Positions 1-9,123 are shown, numbered from the stretch's first letter. The stretch: 64,000 bases of DNA from Selenomonadaceae bacterium (GCA_017515635.1 JAFWFO010000017.1:1-64000); one strand, 5' to 3'. Translations and numbers: made by a program. Notes: generated from the sequence alone by a model not told the origin.

Positions 1-74
1 ATGTGAAGTTATTGTGTGAGACACTTCATATCGAAATTCCAAATGAGTATAGATAACTGCAAATAACAGTTTGT

Positions 75-96
75 AGGGGAGTTCTGATACTCCCCT
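75..96 (+). other. Leader hairpin before the first C11 peptidase gene
   Basis: A perfect 8-bp inverted repeat (75-82 with 89-96, loop 83-88) lies about 65 bases before the start codon at 160. No T-run follows, so it is not a canonical terminator in this direction. It could be the end of an upstream transcript or a structured leader. The rest of 1-159 shows no gene. Confidence 0.4.
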
Positions 97-159
97 ATAA
101 AAATGGCTATTTATCAACTGTTTGTTGTGACATAGCCTTTTAAAAAAGGAGTTGAAGAC

Positions 160-2265
160 ATGCAAAAGTTTCGACAGACGTTTCAAAGGTTTTTTCTGCT
201 GATAATGTTTCTGTTGGCGGCAATGCTAACCACGGCTTGTAGCGACGACGGCGGCAGCAATAAGCCGAAACCGTCAAGCAGAGAAGAAACATCGGCCAAA
301 TACCCGGCGGCAAACTTTGAGGACGTTTACAAATCAAGCGACACTTGGGTTATCCAGATGTACTTGTGCGGCGCGGATTTGGAAACGCGAATCGGTTCCG
401 CAACTGCCGACCTTCAGGAGATAACGAACGTAAAACTTCCCGCCAACATCAAATTTGTTATTGAAACGGGCGGCGCGGAGCAATGGCAAAATGACACCGT
501 GAGCAACAGCGCGATTGAACGTTACCTTTACGACAGCAACGGACTTCAGCGGCTGGAACGCTTGCCCGATGCCGACATGGGCGACGTGAACACGCTGACG
601 GATTTCATTCGTTACGGCAAAGAAAATTTCACTGCCGACCATAGAATTTTTATTCTCTGGGATCACGGCGGCGGCTCCTGCGGCGGCATTTGCGTTGACG
701 AACGCTATGAAAATGCGTTGAGCTTGAACGACTTGACTCAAGCTTTCGGCTCGGTTTACGGCTCGTCGCCCGACAATCCGCCGTTTGAAATTATCGGCTT
801 CGACGCGTGCTTGATGGCGACTTACGACACGATTAATTCACTCGAAGGCTTTGCGCGTTACGTTGTCGCTTCCGAAGAAACAGAACCCGCGCTTGGCTGG
901 AATTACGTTGAGTGGCTCGGTGCTCTGGCGAACAATCCCGCAATGGGCGGCGCGTCAATCGGCAAAGAAATTTGCGACTCGTATCTTTCCGCCTGTGAAG
1001 AGTATGACGTTGAAGACACCGTTACGCTTTCGGTTATCGACATGAGCAAACTCCCCGCCCTGCGCGAGGCTTTTGAAAATTTCGGGCTGGAAGCATTGGT
1101 CAACGCTTATCAGAATCCGAAGAAATTTTTCTCGACGTACGGCCGCGGTGCCAACAACGCCGAAAACTACGGCGGCAACAACAAGAACGACGGTTACACG
1201 AACATGGTTGATCTTGTCGACTTGGCACGCAACAACAAGGAAATTCTTCCGAAAACTTCCGACGCTTTGATTAACGCCGTTAATAGTGCGGTTGTCTACA
1301 AAATCAACGGCGATTATCGCGACAAAGGCGGCGGAATTTCGGGCTTCCACTCTTACAACGGCAAGACTTCAAACGGCGAAAATTACCTGATGGCTTATCT
1401 CAATTTGAACAGCGCGTCAGATCCGCAAAAACTTTTGTACTACTACTTGATTTACAACGAACTGCCCGACGAAGTTAAACCGACGCTTGAACAACTTGCG
1501 AACGATCCGAACGCTTTCGCTACGGTTCAACCTGCGCCCGTTCCGGAACAACCTGTTCCTACTACTCCGTCACAACAGACGACAGAGCTTTTTAACGTCG
1601 CTTCGCTTGAAGATATGTCCGTCGACGTGGACAGTGACGGCAATTCTTTCGTCACGCTCACCCAAGACCAGATGGATTTGATTTCGTCCGTGCACTGTCA
1701 GCTTGCATACGTCAGCCCTCAAGATAACATTGTCCTTGTCTTGGGTAGCGACGCCGATATTGACGCCGACTGGGACACGGGTCTTTTCAAAGACAATTTC
1801 CGCGGCGTGTGGCCGATGCTTGACGGTCATCCCGTTTATGTCGAAATTGTTGCGGAGAACGACGGTTACAACCTCTATTCAATCCCGATTAAACTCAATG
1901 GCGTCGAATGCAACTTGCAAGTCGCTTACGTCTACGCCGCCGAACAATATTACATTCTCGGCGCGAAGAGAGGACTTAACTCCAACGGCATGAGCGACCG
2001 CGAACTTATCAAGTTGCGCCCCGGCGACGAAATCACCACGCTTCATTACGCAATGGCAATTTCCGGCGGCAGTAGCGAGCTTACGCAAGTCGAAATTGAT
2101 ACCTTCACAATCGGCGAACACCCGACCGTTAAAGACGAAAACCTCGGCGACGGCACTTACGCTTATTGCTTTGAATTCGTCGCGCCGACCGAAGAATCTT
2201 CGCTGTCTGATGTCGTCATGTTTACGATTGCAAACGGCGAAATTACCACCACCGTCAACAACTGA
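160..2265 (+). CDS. Clostripain-family (C11) cysteine peptidase, lipoprotein, paralog 1
   Basis: This is a 701-residue secreted protein. It starts at an ATG eight bases after AAAGGAG. The N-terminus has basic residues, a hydrophobic stretch and a lipobox (LTTAC, Cys about residue 27), so it is probably a lipoprotein. The C11 catalytic pair is visible: His in WDHGGG (about residue 169) and Cys in FDACLMA (about residue 217). The peptidase part spans roughly residues 55-440. A Pro/Gln/Thr-rich linker then leads to a C-terminal domain of about 220 residues that is conserved in the two following paralogs and that I do not recognise. C11 enzymes usually cleave after Arg or Lys and may self-process; the substrate here is unknown. 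It heads a tandem array with the genes at 2385 and 4568 and shares a nearly identical 137-bp block with the third copy. Confidence 0.88.
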   Translation: MQKFRQTFQRFFLLIMFLLAAMLTTACSDDGGSNKPKPSSREETSAKYPAANFEDVYKSSDTWVIQMYLCGADLETRIGSATADLQEITNVKLPANIKFVIETGGAEQWQNDTVSNSAIERYLYDSNGLQRLERLPDADMGDVNTLTDFIRYGKENFTADHRIFILWDHGGGSCGGICVDERYENALSLNDLTQAFGSVYGSSPDNPPFEIIGFDACLMATYDTINSLEGFARYVVASEETEPALGWNYVEWLGALANNPAMGGASIGKEICDSYLSACEEYDVEDTVTLSVIDMSKLPALREAFENFGLEALVNAYQNPKKFFSTYGRGANNAENYGGNNKNDGYTNMVDLVDLARNNKEILPKTSDALINAVNSAVVYKINGDYRDKGGGISGFHSYNGKTSNGENYLMAYLNLNSASDPQKLLYYYLIYNELPDEVKPTLEQLANDPNAFATVQPAPVPEQPVPTTPSQQTTELFNVASLEDMSVDVDSDGNSFVTLTQDQMDLISSVHCQLAYVSPQDNIVLVLGSDADIDADWDTGLFKDNFRGVWPMLDGHPVYVEIVAENDGYNLYSIPIKLNGVECNLQVAYVYAAEQYYILGAKRGLNSNGMSDRELIKLRPGDEITTLHYAMAISGGSSELTQVEIDTFTIGEHPTVKDENLGDGTYAYCFEFVAPTEESSLSDVVMFTIANGEITTTVNN

Positions 2266-2330
2266 TAAAAATTTTTCGGGCACGTAAAGTTTCACGTGAC
2301 TCCAAAATAATTGACGCGACAGATATTTAC

Positions 2331-2364
2331 GGCCGCAGGATACAAATTCGGTTATCTTGCGGCC
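2331..2364 (+). other. Conserved intergenic stem-loop before paralog 2
   Basis: A 12-bp stem (2331-2342 with 2353-2364, one G-T pair) sits just before the ribosome-binding site of the second C11 gene. The spacer before the third copy has a matching stem at 4505-4541. The terminal pair is G-C here and A-T there, a compensatory change pointing to selection on RNA structure. It could be an intercistronic terminator or attenuator, or an mRNA-stability element. An AAAAATTTTT stretch follows rather than a clean T-run. Confidence 0.5.
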
Positions 2365-2384
2365 AAAAATTTTTAAACGGGGAG

Positions 2385-4433
2385 ATGATGACATGCAAAA
2401 GTTTCTGCAGACGTTTCGCAAATTTTTTTTTGCTGACGGCGTTAATTGCGGCGGCTCTTTGCGGCAACAACGCTAAAGTTGCGGAGGCAAGCGACACTTG
2501 GGTTGTTCAATGGTATTTGTGCGGCTCGGATTTGGAACGCAGATTCGGTTCCGCCACAGCTGATCTTCAGGAATTGCTCAGCGTCAATCTTCCGCCCAAT
2601 GTTAAATTCGTCATTCAAACGGGCGGCACTGCGGAATGGCAAAATGACACTGTGAGCAACGGCGAGATTGAACGTTACCTTTACGACGATAACGGATTTC
2701 AGCAGCTCGAAAGTTTTGACGGCGACATGGGCGATGTCGAAACGCTGTCGGATTTCATTCGTTACGGCGCAGAAAATTTCGACGCCGACCATAGAGTTTT
2801 TATTTTTTGGGATCACGGCGGCGGTTCCGTCAACGGATTTTGTAAGGATGAAAACACGGGGAATAAACTTCGCGTCAATAACTTGACGGAAGCTTTCGAC
2901 TCTGTTTATTACACGTCGCCCGACAACCCGCCGTTCGATATAATCGGCTTCGACGCGTGTTTGATGGCAACTTATGACATTGTAAACGCGCTCGACGGCT
3001 TCACCAGTTACGTCGTCGCCTCCCAAGAAATCGAATCCGGTTACGGCTGGGATTACACGGGCTGGGCAAGTGCTTTGGCGAACAATCCTTCAATGGACGG
3101 CGCACAACTCGGCAAAATCATTTGCGATACTTTCATGGACTTCCTGAGCGATAATTCATCCGATGAGGCCAGTCAAGCGACGTTGTCCGTTATCGACATG
3201 AGCCGGCTCCCCGAACTGCGCGAGGCCTATGAAAATTACGGCACGGAGGCACTTTTAAACGCCTACGAAAATCCCAGAGCTTTTTTCTCAAGATACGGGC
3301 GCAGTGCAATGAACGCGGAAAGATACGGCTCCAACAGCGACGAAACCGGTTACACGAATATGGTTGATATTGCGGACATTGCTCGCGGCACCGGAGATTT
3401 GTTGCCCAACACTTCCGACGCTTTGATTAACGCCGTCGACAACGCGGTCGCCTACGAAGTGCGCGGCAATTATCGCAGACACGGCAGCGGCATTTCGGGC
3501 TTTTACGCGTTCAGCGCTCCTTACGTCAATGTTTATCTCAACTTGAACAGCGGGTCTTTGCCGCACAAATATCTTTATCACTATTTGGTAAGCGGCAGAC
3601 TTTCCGAAGAGGCCAAAAATTTCCTCCGCGGTCAAACTTCCGACAACTCTTACAGCTCCGACGATTCCGACTACGAAGAAGACGATGAAGACGAGGATTA
3701 CGACGAGGACGACGACAGCAAAAGTTCGATTGAAAAATTGAAAAAGTCGAAGGCGGACACCGACAAACTTTTCGACTTGGAATCGCTGGACGATACGCCC
3801 GTCGACGTGGACGATGACGGCAACGCTGTCATCAAGCTCACACAGGAGCAAATGGATTTGATTTCGTCCGTGCGTTGCCATCTCACGTACTTGGACAAAA
3901 AAGACAACATGTTTTTCATGGGCAGCGACTCCGACGTTAATGTCGACTGGGAAAAAGGTATCATCAAAGACAATTTCCGCGGCGTGTGGCCGATGCTCGA
4001 CGGTCATTTCCTTTACATTGACATTGTCGAAGACAACGAAGATTACAACGTTTATTCCGTTCCGATTCTGCTTAACGGCGTCGAATGCAATTTGAAAGTT
4101 ATCTACGACTTCACCGAAGAAAAATACAAAATTATCGGCGCGCAAAAAGGTCTCGACTCCGACGGAATGGCCGACCGCGAACTTATCAAGCTCAAGGAAG
4201 GCGACAAAATTACCACGTTCCTTTACCAAACGAAACTTTTCAAAGACGACGACATCCAAAAGGTCAAGTTTGAAACTTTCAAAATCGGCAAAAACCCGAC
4301 CATCAAAGATGAAAAACTTAAAGACGGTGAATATGGTTACCTCTTCGAGTTTGTCTCGCCCACTCAAGACGGCGTCTTTGCGAAGGCCGTTTCCTTCGAG
4401 ATCAAGAAAGGCGAAATTATCACCAGCAACTGA
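2385..4433 (+). CDS. Clostripain-family (C11) cysteine peptidase, paralog 2, frame-disrupted start region
   Basis: This is a paralog of the genes at 160 and 4568, with the catalytic His in WDHGGG (about residue 144) and Cys in FDACLMA (about residue 192). The linker is strongly acidic (Asp/Glu-rich, about residues 420-450) and is followed by the shared C-terminal domain. The start is odd. By homology with both siblings translation should begin at ATG 2393, eight bases after GGGGAG, giving MQKF. That frame stops soon after a run of nine T (2423-2431). With eight T it would read straight into the mature protein with a normal signal peptide. The open frame as sequenced has only ATG 2385 or 2388, which lie directly on or three bases after the ribosome-binding site. 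That alternative N-terminus would still make a plausible signal peptide. So the gene may be switched off, phase-variable, weakly translated, or carry a sequencing indel. Confidence 0.8.
   Translation: MMTCKSFCRRFANFFLLTALIAAALCGNNAKVAEASDTWVVQWYLCGSDLERRFGSATADLQELLSVNLPPNVKFVIQTGGTAEWQNDTVSNGEIERYLYDDNGFQQLESFDGDMGDVETLSDFIRYGAENFDADHRVFIFWDHGGGSVNGFCKDENTGNKLRVNNLTEAFDSVYYTSPDNPPFDIIGFDACLMATYDIVNALDGFTSYVVASQEIESGYGWDYTGWASALANNPSMDGAQLGKIICDTFMDFLSDNSSDEASQATLSVIDMSRLPELREAYENYGTEALLNAYENPRAFFSRYGRSAMNAERYGSNSDETGYTNMVDIADIARGTGDLLPNTSDALINAVDNAVAYEVRGNYRRHGSGISGFYAFSAPYVNVYLNLNSGSLPHKYLYHYLVSGRLSEEAKNFLRGQTSDNSYSSDDSDYEEDDEDEDYDEDDDSKSSIEKLKKSKADTDKLFDLESLDDTPVDVDDDGNAVIKLTQEQMDLISSVRCHLTYLDKKDNMFFMGSDSDVNVDWEKGIIKDNFRGVWPMLDGHFLYIDIVEDNEDYNVYSVPILLNGVECNLKVIYDFTEEKYKIIGAQKGLDSDGMADRELIKLKEGDKITTFLYQTKLFKDDDIQKVKFETFKIGKNPTIKDEKLKDGEYGYLFEFVSPTQDGVFAKAVSFEIKKGEIITSN
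2423..2431 (+). repeat. Nine-T homopolymer in the signal-peptide region, possible phase-variation tract
   Basis: Nine consecutive T lie inside the signal-peptide codons of the second C11 peptidase. Removing one T would join the well-placed ATG at 2393 to the mature reading frame and recreate the N-terminus seen in the two paralogs. The third paralog has only five T followed by CC here, so its tract would be stable. Confidence 0.6.
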
Positions 4434-4504
4434 AAATCCGGATATAAATTTTTCGGGCAGGAAATTTTTCGTGTGAGTCAAAAATAATTGACGAGAAACG
4501 AACA

Positions 4505-4541
4505 TAGCCGCGAGATGCATACGTTCGCTGTCTTGCGGCTA
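4505..4541 (+). other. Conserved intergenic stem-loop before paralog 3
   Basis: Stem 4505-4516 with 4530-4541 (two G-T pairs) is the counterpart of the one at 2331-2364 and has the same spacing to the next gene. The outer pair is changed in a compensatory way. Both spacers also share an AATAATTGACG block upstream, so the two spacers are duplicates kept together with the genes. Confidence 0.5.
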
Positions 4542-4567
4542 AAATTTTTACAACGGGAGATGAAAAC

Positions 4568-6568
4568 ATGCAAATTTTTCTGTGGACGTTGCGCAAATTT
4601 TTCCTGCTCACGGCGTTTGTGCTGACGTTGACGGTTGCGACTTTTGGCACGAAGGTTGAGGCGGCAAGCTACAACGCAACCGACACTTGGGTTATTCAAT
4701 GGTATTTGTGCGGCTCGGATTTGGAACGCAGATTCGGTGCCGCCACGAAAGATCTTAAGGAATTGCTCGAAGTCAAACTTCCGCCCAACGTCAAATTCGT
4801 CATTGAAACCGGCGGCTCCACGGAATGGCAAAATGACACTGTGGCCAATGACGCGATTGAACGTTACGTTTACGACAACGAAGGACTCAAGCGGCTGGAA
4901 AAATTGCCAAATGCCAATATGGGCGATGTCGACACGCTGACGGATTTCATTCGTTACGGCAAAGAAAATTTTGAGGCCGACCACAGAATTTTTATTTTCT
5001 GGGATCACGGCGGCGGTTCAATCGGCGGTCTTTGTTCCGACGAACGCTATGAAAATGCGTTGAGCTTGAACGACTTGACTCAAGCTTTCGGCTCGGTTTA
5101 CGGCTCGTCGCCCGACAATCCCCCGTTTGAAATTATCGGATTCGACGCGTGCTTGATGGCGACTTACGACACGATAAACGCTATTGACGGCTTTACGCGT
5201 TACGTTGTCGCCTCCCAAGAATCTGAACCCGGTTGCGGCTGGAATTACACGGGTTTTGGCAATGCTCTGGCGAACAATCTCGCAATGAACGGCGCGGAAC
5301 TCGGCAAAATCATTTGCAATACTTATATGGAAGGTTGCATTGCCTATGACGATTTTGAAACGTCGACGCTGTCCGTTATCGACATGACCAAATTTCCCGC
5401 CGTGCGCACGGCCTACGAAAATTACGGCACGGAAGCACTTTTCGCCGCGTATGAAGATCCCAAACGTTTTTTCTCCAGATTTGGGCGCAGTGCCGACAAA
5501 GCCGAAAATTACAGCAACGACAAGAAAAAATACTGCTCGAACATGGTTGATTTGGCGGATTTGGCTCACGGCACAAAAAACCTTTTGCCCCGCACGTCCG
5601 ATACTTTGATTGATGCGATTGAAAATGCAGTCGTTTACAAAGTTTACGGCGACTATCGCGACCAAGGCAGCGGCATTTCGGGTTTCTACACATACGACGG
5701 CTATACTGATGATTATCTCCAAATAAACAGTGCTCCCCTGTCGCAGAAGTTGCTTTACTATTACTTGGTTTACGGCGAACTGCCCGAACAAGCCGAAAAA
5801 TTTCTTGAAAGTCACAGCATCGACGACGTTGCCGGACTTGACGAAAATAATTTCAGCGACATAACTCCGCCGTCCGAATCCTTCAAAATTTTCGACGTGA
5901 GTTCGCTTGAAGATTTACCCGTCGAATTGGACGGCAACGGCAACGCTTTTGTCACGCTCGATCAAGAAGAGTTGGATTTAATTTCTTCCGTGCAATTTGA
6001 GCTGTTTTACGTGGACGAAGAAGAAGATGTGATGCTTTTTTTGGGCAGTGACGCCGATATTAACGCCGATTGGGAAACGGGCGTTTTCAAAGACAATTTC
6101 CGCGGCGTGTGGCCGACACTTGACGGGCATCTTGTTTACGTCGAGATTATCGCCGAAAATGACGGTTACAACATTTACAGAATCCCCATTAAGCTTAACG
6201 GTCAAGAATGCAATTTGCTGGTTGCTTACAATTTCGCCGAAGAAAGATACAAAATTATCGGCGCGAACAGGGGACTTGACTCCACCGGCATGAGCGACCG
6301 CGAATTGATTAAACTCAAGGCGGGCGACGAAATTACCACACTTCATTACGGCATGACGATTTCGGGCGACGACACCGACGCCGTTCAAGTCGAAGTCGAA
6401 ACCTTCACAATCGGTAACAATCCGACAGTTACAGATGAAAATCTTCCCGACGGTCGCTACGGCTATTTATTCGAGTTCGTTTCGCCCACGGAAGACAGTG
6501 CGCTGTCCCGGCTCGTTCACTTCGATATAGAGGGCGGCGAAATCACCACGATGATTGACGTTGAGTAA
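4568..6568 (+). CDS. Clostripain-family (C11) cysteine peptidase, paralog 3
   Basis: This is a 666-residue exported peptidase. ATG 4568 lies eight bases after GGGAG. A cleavable signal peptide is visible (hydrophobic core about residues 12-28, then KVEAAS). There is no lipobox Cys, unlike paralog 1, so it is probably released or periplasmic. Catalytic His in WDHGGG (about residue 147) and Cys in FDACLMA (about residue 195) are intact. The linker is short and acidic, and the C-terminal domain (about residues 440-660) matches the other two copies. Of the three it has the most conventional start region. A block of 137 bp around the catalytic Cys (5039-5175) differs from paralog 1 at only two positions, which suggests recent gene conversion. 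The array probably arose by tandem duplication. Confidence 0.88.
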   Translation: MQIFLWTLRKFFLLTAFVLTLTVATFGTKVEAASYNATDTWVIQWYLCGSDLERRFGAATKDLKELLEVKLPPNVKFVIETGGSTEWQNDTVANDAIERYVYDNEGLKRLEKLPNANMGDVDTLTDFIRYGKENFEADHRIFIFWDHGGGSIGGLCSDERYENALSLNDLTQAFGSVYGSSPDNPPFEIIGFDACLMATYDTINAIDGFTRYVVASQESEPGCGWNYTGFGNALANNLAMNGAELGKIICNTYMEGCIAYDDFETSTLSVIDMTKFPAVRTAYENYGTEALFAAYEDPKRFFSRFGRSADKAENYSNDKKKYCSNMVDLADLAHGTKNLLPRTSDTLIDAIENAVVYKVYGDYRDQGSGISGFYTYDGYTDDYLQINSAPLSQKLLYYYLVYGELPEQAEKFLESHSIDDVAGLDENNFSDITPPSESFKIFDVSSLEDLPVELDGNGNAFVTLDQEELDLISSVQFELFYVDEEEDVMLFLGSDADINADWETGVFKDNFRGVWPTLDGHLVYVEIIAENDGYNIYRIPIKLNGQECNLLVAYNFAEERYKIIGANRGLDSTGMSDRELIKLKAGDEITTLHYGMTISGDDTDAVQVEVETFTIGNNPTVTDENLPDGRYGYLFEFVSPTEDSALSRLVHFDIEGGEITTMIDVE

Positions 6569-6622
6569 AAATTTTTCGAGAGGAGAATTTTTTTGGCTGA
6601 CAATAACAATTCGGAGGAAATA

Positions 6623-7159
6623 ATGGCGGACGACAAAAAAATTGACGAAAAGAAAGATGAATTTTCCAAGCGAACAAATCAGTTAATCGCGCTGACGGCG
6701 TTGATTTTGGCAATCTGCGCGACGTTTTCTTCGTTGTACGCGGGTGCCAACGCAAGCAAAGGCATTTTGGCGCAAAATCAGGCGTCGGATTCGTGGGCGC
6801 ACTATCAGGCCAAGAGCATGAAAAAAGTTATGTACCGCATTCAGCTTGAAGCGTTGGAGATTGACCCGCCCGCAAACGATCAAAACACTGAAAAATTGAT
6901 TGCGAAGTACAAATCGGAAATTGAACGCTACAACAACGAAGAAAAAGAAATCAAACAAACTGCCGCCAATCATGAAGATGATCGCGACAAATTTCTTTCG
7001 CTCAATCGTGGCTTTGCGGGTGCACTGACGTATTTGCAAATCGCAATTCTGCTCGTGTCGCTCGCGGGGCTCATGAAACAAATTATTTTCTGGTACGCGG
7101 GAATGGTAATCGGCGCGTTCGGCATCTTCAATTTCTTTACGACGATGTCAATGATGTAA
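6623..7159 (+). CDS. DUF4337-like membrane protein
   Basis: This is a small protein with one hydrophobic segment near the N-terminus (about residues 20-40), a charged central region of about 80 residues likely to be helical or coiled, and two C-terminal membrane segments ending the protein. The order and the conserved QAS-SWAHYQAKS-like stretch after the first segment match the DUF4337 family, whose function is unknown. ATG 6623 follows GGAGG at five bases. A TTG at 6593 after GAGAGGAG is in frame and would add ten residues beginning MADNN, so the start is not certain. It lies 25-55 bases after the third C11 gene and is followed by a strong terminator, so it may be the last gene of that transcript. 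Confidence 0.65.
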   Translation: MADDKKIDEKKDEFSKRTNQLIALTALILAICATFSSLYAGANASKGILAQNQASDSWAHYQAKSMKKVMYRIQLEALEIDPPANDQNTEKLIAKYKSEIERYNNEEKEIKQTAANHEDDRDKFLSLNRGFAGALTYLQIAILLVSLAGLMKQIIFWYAGMVIGAFGIFNFFTTMSMM

Positions 7160-7183
7160 AAATTTCGCACACGAAAAAATTGG

Positions 7184-7218
7184 CCGCTCGAAAAATTTCG
7201 GGCGGTTGATTTTTTTTT
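7184..7218 (+). terminator. Rho-independent terminator after the DUF4337-like gene
   Basis: A 10-bp stem (7184-7193 with 7196-7205, one G-T pair) with a tiny loop, followed after four bases by a run of T. It separates the C11 peptidase group from the nucleotidyltransferase/ABC operon. Confidence 0.75.
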
Positions 7219-7266
7219 GCGCTTAAGGTAAACTTTTCGTGGAAAAAATTTCAGGGAGTGAACGCA

Positions 7267-8115
7267 ATGAGTTTGACACGGACGGAGTTCAACATTTTGA
7301 CGGGCGACACGGAAAAATATCCTCGTGAGCTTGTCGACAAGCAATTAAAAATTTTTCGGGAACGCGGACTTTTGCGCGATGATTCTTTGACGGCGGACGG
7401 TTTGAAAATTTTGGAGCCGTACAGAGTTCGTCGAGCAATTTTTATTGTCGCGGGTCTCGGCGAAAGACTGATTCCAATCACGCTCAACACGCCCAAGCCG
7501 CTGGTTAAAGTTCACGGCGTGCGAATTATCGACAGGTTACTTGACGCGTGCCTTGCCGCCGAAATTGAAGAAATTTACGTCGTGCGCGGTTATCTTGCCG
7601 AACAGTTCGACTTGCTGTTGAAAAAATATCCGATGATAAAATTCATCGACAACCCGATTTTCAACGAGGCAAATAACATTTCGTCGGCAAAACTTGCCGC
7701 GCATTTGATGAGCCGCGCTTATGTTTTGGAAGGCGATTTACTGTTGCACAATCCCGCGCTGATTCGCAAGTACGAATTTGCGCCGAATTTTCTGGCTATC
7801 GAAATGGCGCGTTCGGACGATTGGTGCTTCGACGTTGAAGACGGCGTTATCGTCAAGCAAAAAGTCGGCGGGCTGAACTGTTGGCAAGAAGTCGGCATTT
7901 CTTTTTGGGACGAAGAATCTGCCGCGCACCTTGCGAAAGATTTACCTGCGGCGTTCGATTTGCCCGGCGGTCGCGAACTTTTTTGGACACAAGTGCCGCT
8001 GAAAATTTTTGCCAAAAATTATCGCGTTGAAGTTCGTTCTTGCACGAAAGCGGACGTTGTCGAAATTGATACGTTCAGCGAACTCAAAGCGATTGACAAA
8101 GCTTACGACATTTAA
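7267..8115 (+). CDS. LicC-like sugar/alcohol-phosphate nucleotidyltransferase with N-terminal winged helix
   Basis: About 283 residues. The first 60 look like a winged-helix unit of the kind often fused to LicC-type enzymes. From about residue 58 an NTP-transferase fold begins, with GLGERLIPIT (the nucleotide-binding G-x-G-x-R loop), then TPKPLV, IDNPIFNEANNISS and an EGDLLL metal-binding Asp. These are hallmarks of the LicC/PntC cytidylyltransferases, which make CDP-choline or CMP-phosphonates for decorating surface glycans. ATG 7267 is eight to nine bases after GGGAG; an in-frame GTG at 7258 is less well placed. It is the first gene of an operon, 12 bases before a lipoprotein binding protein and the rest of an ABC importer, which suggests the imported solute is the enzyme's substrate or precursor. 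That link is inference, and choline phosphate, aminoethylphosphonate or another amino-alcohol are all possible. Confidence 0.7.
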   Translation: MSLTRTEFNILTGDTEKYPRELVDKQLKIFRERGLLRDDSLTADGLKILEPYRVRRAIFIVAGLGERLIPITLNTPKPLVKVHGVRIIDRLLDACLAAEIEEIYVVRGYLAEQFDLLLKKYPMIKFIDNPIFNEANNISSAKLAAHLMSRAYVLEGDLLLHNPALIRKYEFAPNFLAIEMARSDDWCFDVEDGVIVKQKVGGLNCWQEVGISFWDEESAAHLAKDLPAAFDLPGGRELFWTQVPLKIFAKNYRVEVRSCTKADVVEIDTFSELKAIDKAYDI

Positions 8116-8127
8116 AGGAGGAAAATT

Positions 8128-9123
8128 ATGCGCGTTAAAAATTTTTTCGTCGCGGCGATTTGTTTGCTTGCGATTCTGATGACGGGTTGTGGCGGCGGTG
8201 AACAATCTTCGACCGGCAACAAGACTATCAAAATCTGGACGAGCGGTGAAGATTACAAAAACGAATACTATCTTACCGAGTGTCGAAAAAAATTTCCCGA
8301 TTACGACATCAAACTTGAATACATGAACAGTAGCACGATTGCCGCGAAAATCGTCGAAGAAGGCAATAAGGCGGACTGCGACATCGTTCTGTCGGACGAA
8401 TACGGTTACCTTGAAAAGTGTGGCGACAATCTTGCCGAGCTCAAGGATTTTGATTTTTCGATTTTCTTGGATGAGCTTGTCCCCGCAAATCACAAATACA
8501 CGCCTGAAGTCAAAAACGGCGGTTGTATAATCATCAATCGCGAAGTGCTTGAGAAAAACAATTTGCCCGCGCCGAAATCTTATCAAGACTTGCTTGATCC
8601 GCGCTATAAAAATTTAATTTCCATGCCGAATCCCGCGTCGAGCGGTACTGGTTACATGTTCCTGCGCCAACTTACGAACGAGTGGGGCGAAGATGCGGCG
8701 TTCGATTATTTCGCCAAACTGAGCGAAAATATTTTGCAGTACACGTCGAGCGGCTCCGGCCCCGTCAACGCACTTGTTCAAGGTGAAGTTGCAATCGGAC
8801 TCGGCATGACCAGTCAAGCCGTCGCGGAAATCAATCAAGGCGTTGCGCTGGAAATTGTTTACTTTGCGGAAGGTTCGCCCTTCAGTATGTACGGCAACGC
8901 GATTTTGGCGAAAAGTTACGACCGTCCCGAAGTGCGCGAAGTATTCAATTACTTGGCGACCGACCTTTGCAAGGGCGACAATGAAAAATTTTTCCCCGAC
9001 CAAATTTTTAAAGACTTCACTCCGACGATAAAAAATTTCCCGACAAACATTCATTACGGCAACATGAAAAACGACACGCTTTCCGAAAAGGAGCGCTTGC
9101 TTAAAAAATGGACGTTCAGTTAA
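8128..9123 (+). CDS. ABC importer solute-binding lipoprotein (PotD/FutA/PhnS type)
   Basis: This is a 331-residue lipoprotein with a lipobox at MTGCGGG (Cys about residue 21). Type II periplasmic-binding-protein features follow: KIWTSGEDYKNEY near the start of the mature protein, a PxSYQDLLDPRYK segment and a SSGTGY phosphate-type loop. This pattern is typical of the family that binds ferric iron, polyamines or 2-aminoethylphosphonate. The exact ligand cannot be read from the sequence. AGGAGG precedes the ATG. The stop overlaps the start of the ATPase gene by 16 bases, so the two are translated together. In a diderm it would be tethered to a membrane facing the periplasm. Confidence 0.82.
   Translation: MRVKNFFVAAICLLAILMTGCGGGEQSSTGNKTIKIWTSGEDYKNEYYLTECRKKFPDYDIKLEYMNSSTIAAKIVEEGNKADCDIVLSDEYGYLEKCGDNLAELKDFDFSIFLDELVPANHKYTPEVKNGGCIIINREVLEKNNLPAPKSYQDLLDPRYKNLISMPNPASSGTGYMFLRQLTNEWGEDAAFDYFAKLSENILQYTSSGSGPVNALVQGEVAIGLGMTSQAVAEINQGVALEIVYFAEGSPFSMYGNAILAKSYDRPEVREVFNYLATDLCKGDNEKFFPDQIFKDFTPTIKNFPTNIHYGNMKNDTLSEKERLLKKWTFS

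Noticed and set aside
75..96. Rho-independent terminator before the first C11 gene
   Set aside because: The hairpin is good but no T-run follows on either useful side, so it is listed only as a hairpin.
3288..4520. 410-codon open frame on the minus strand opposite the second C11 gene
   Set aside because: It mirrors the codon pattern of the sense gene, has no ribosome-binding site and no protein features. Similar long antisense frames lie opposite most genes here.
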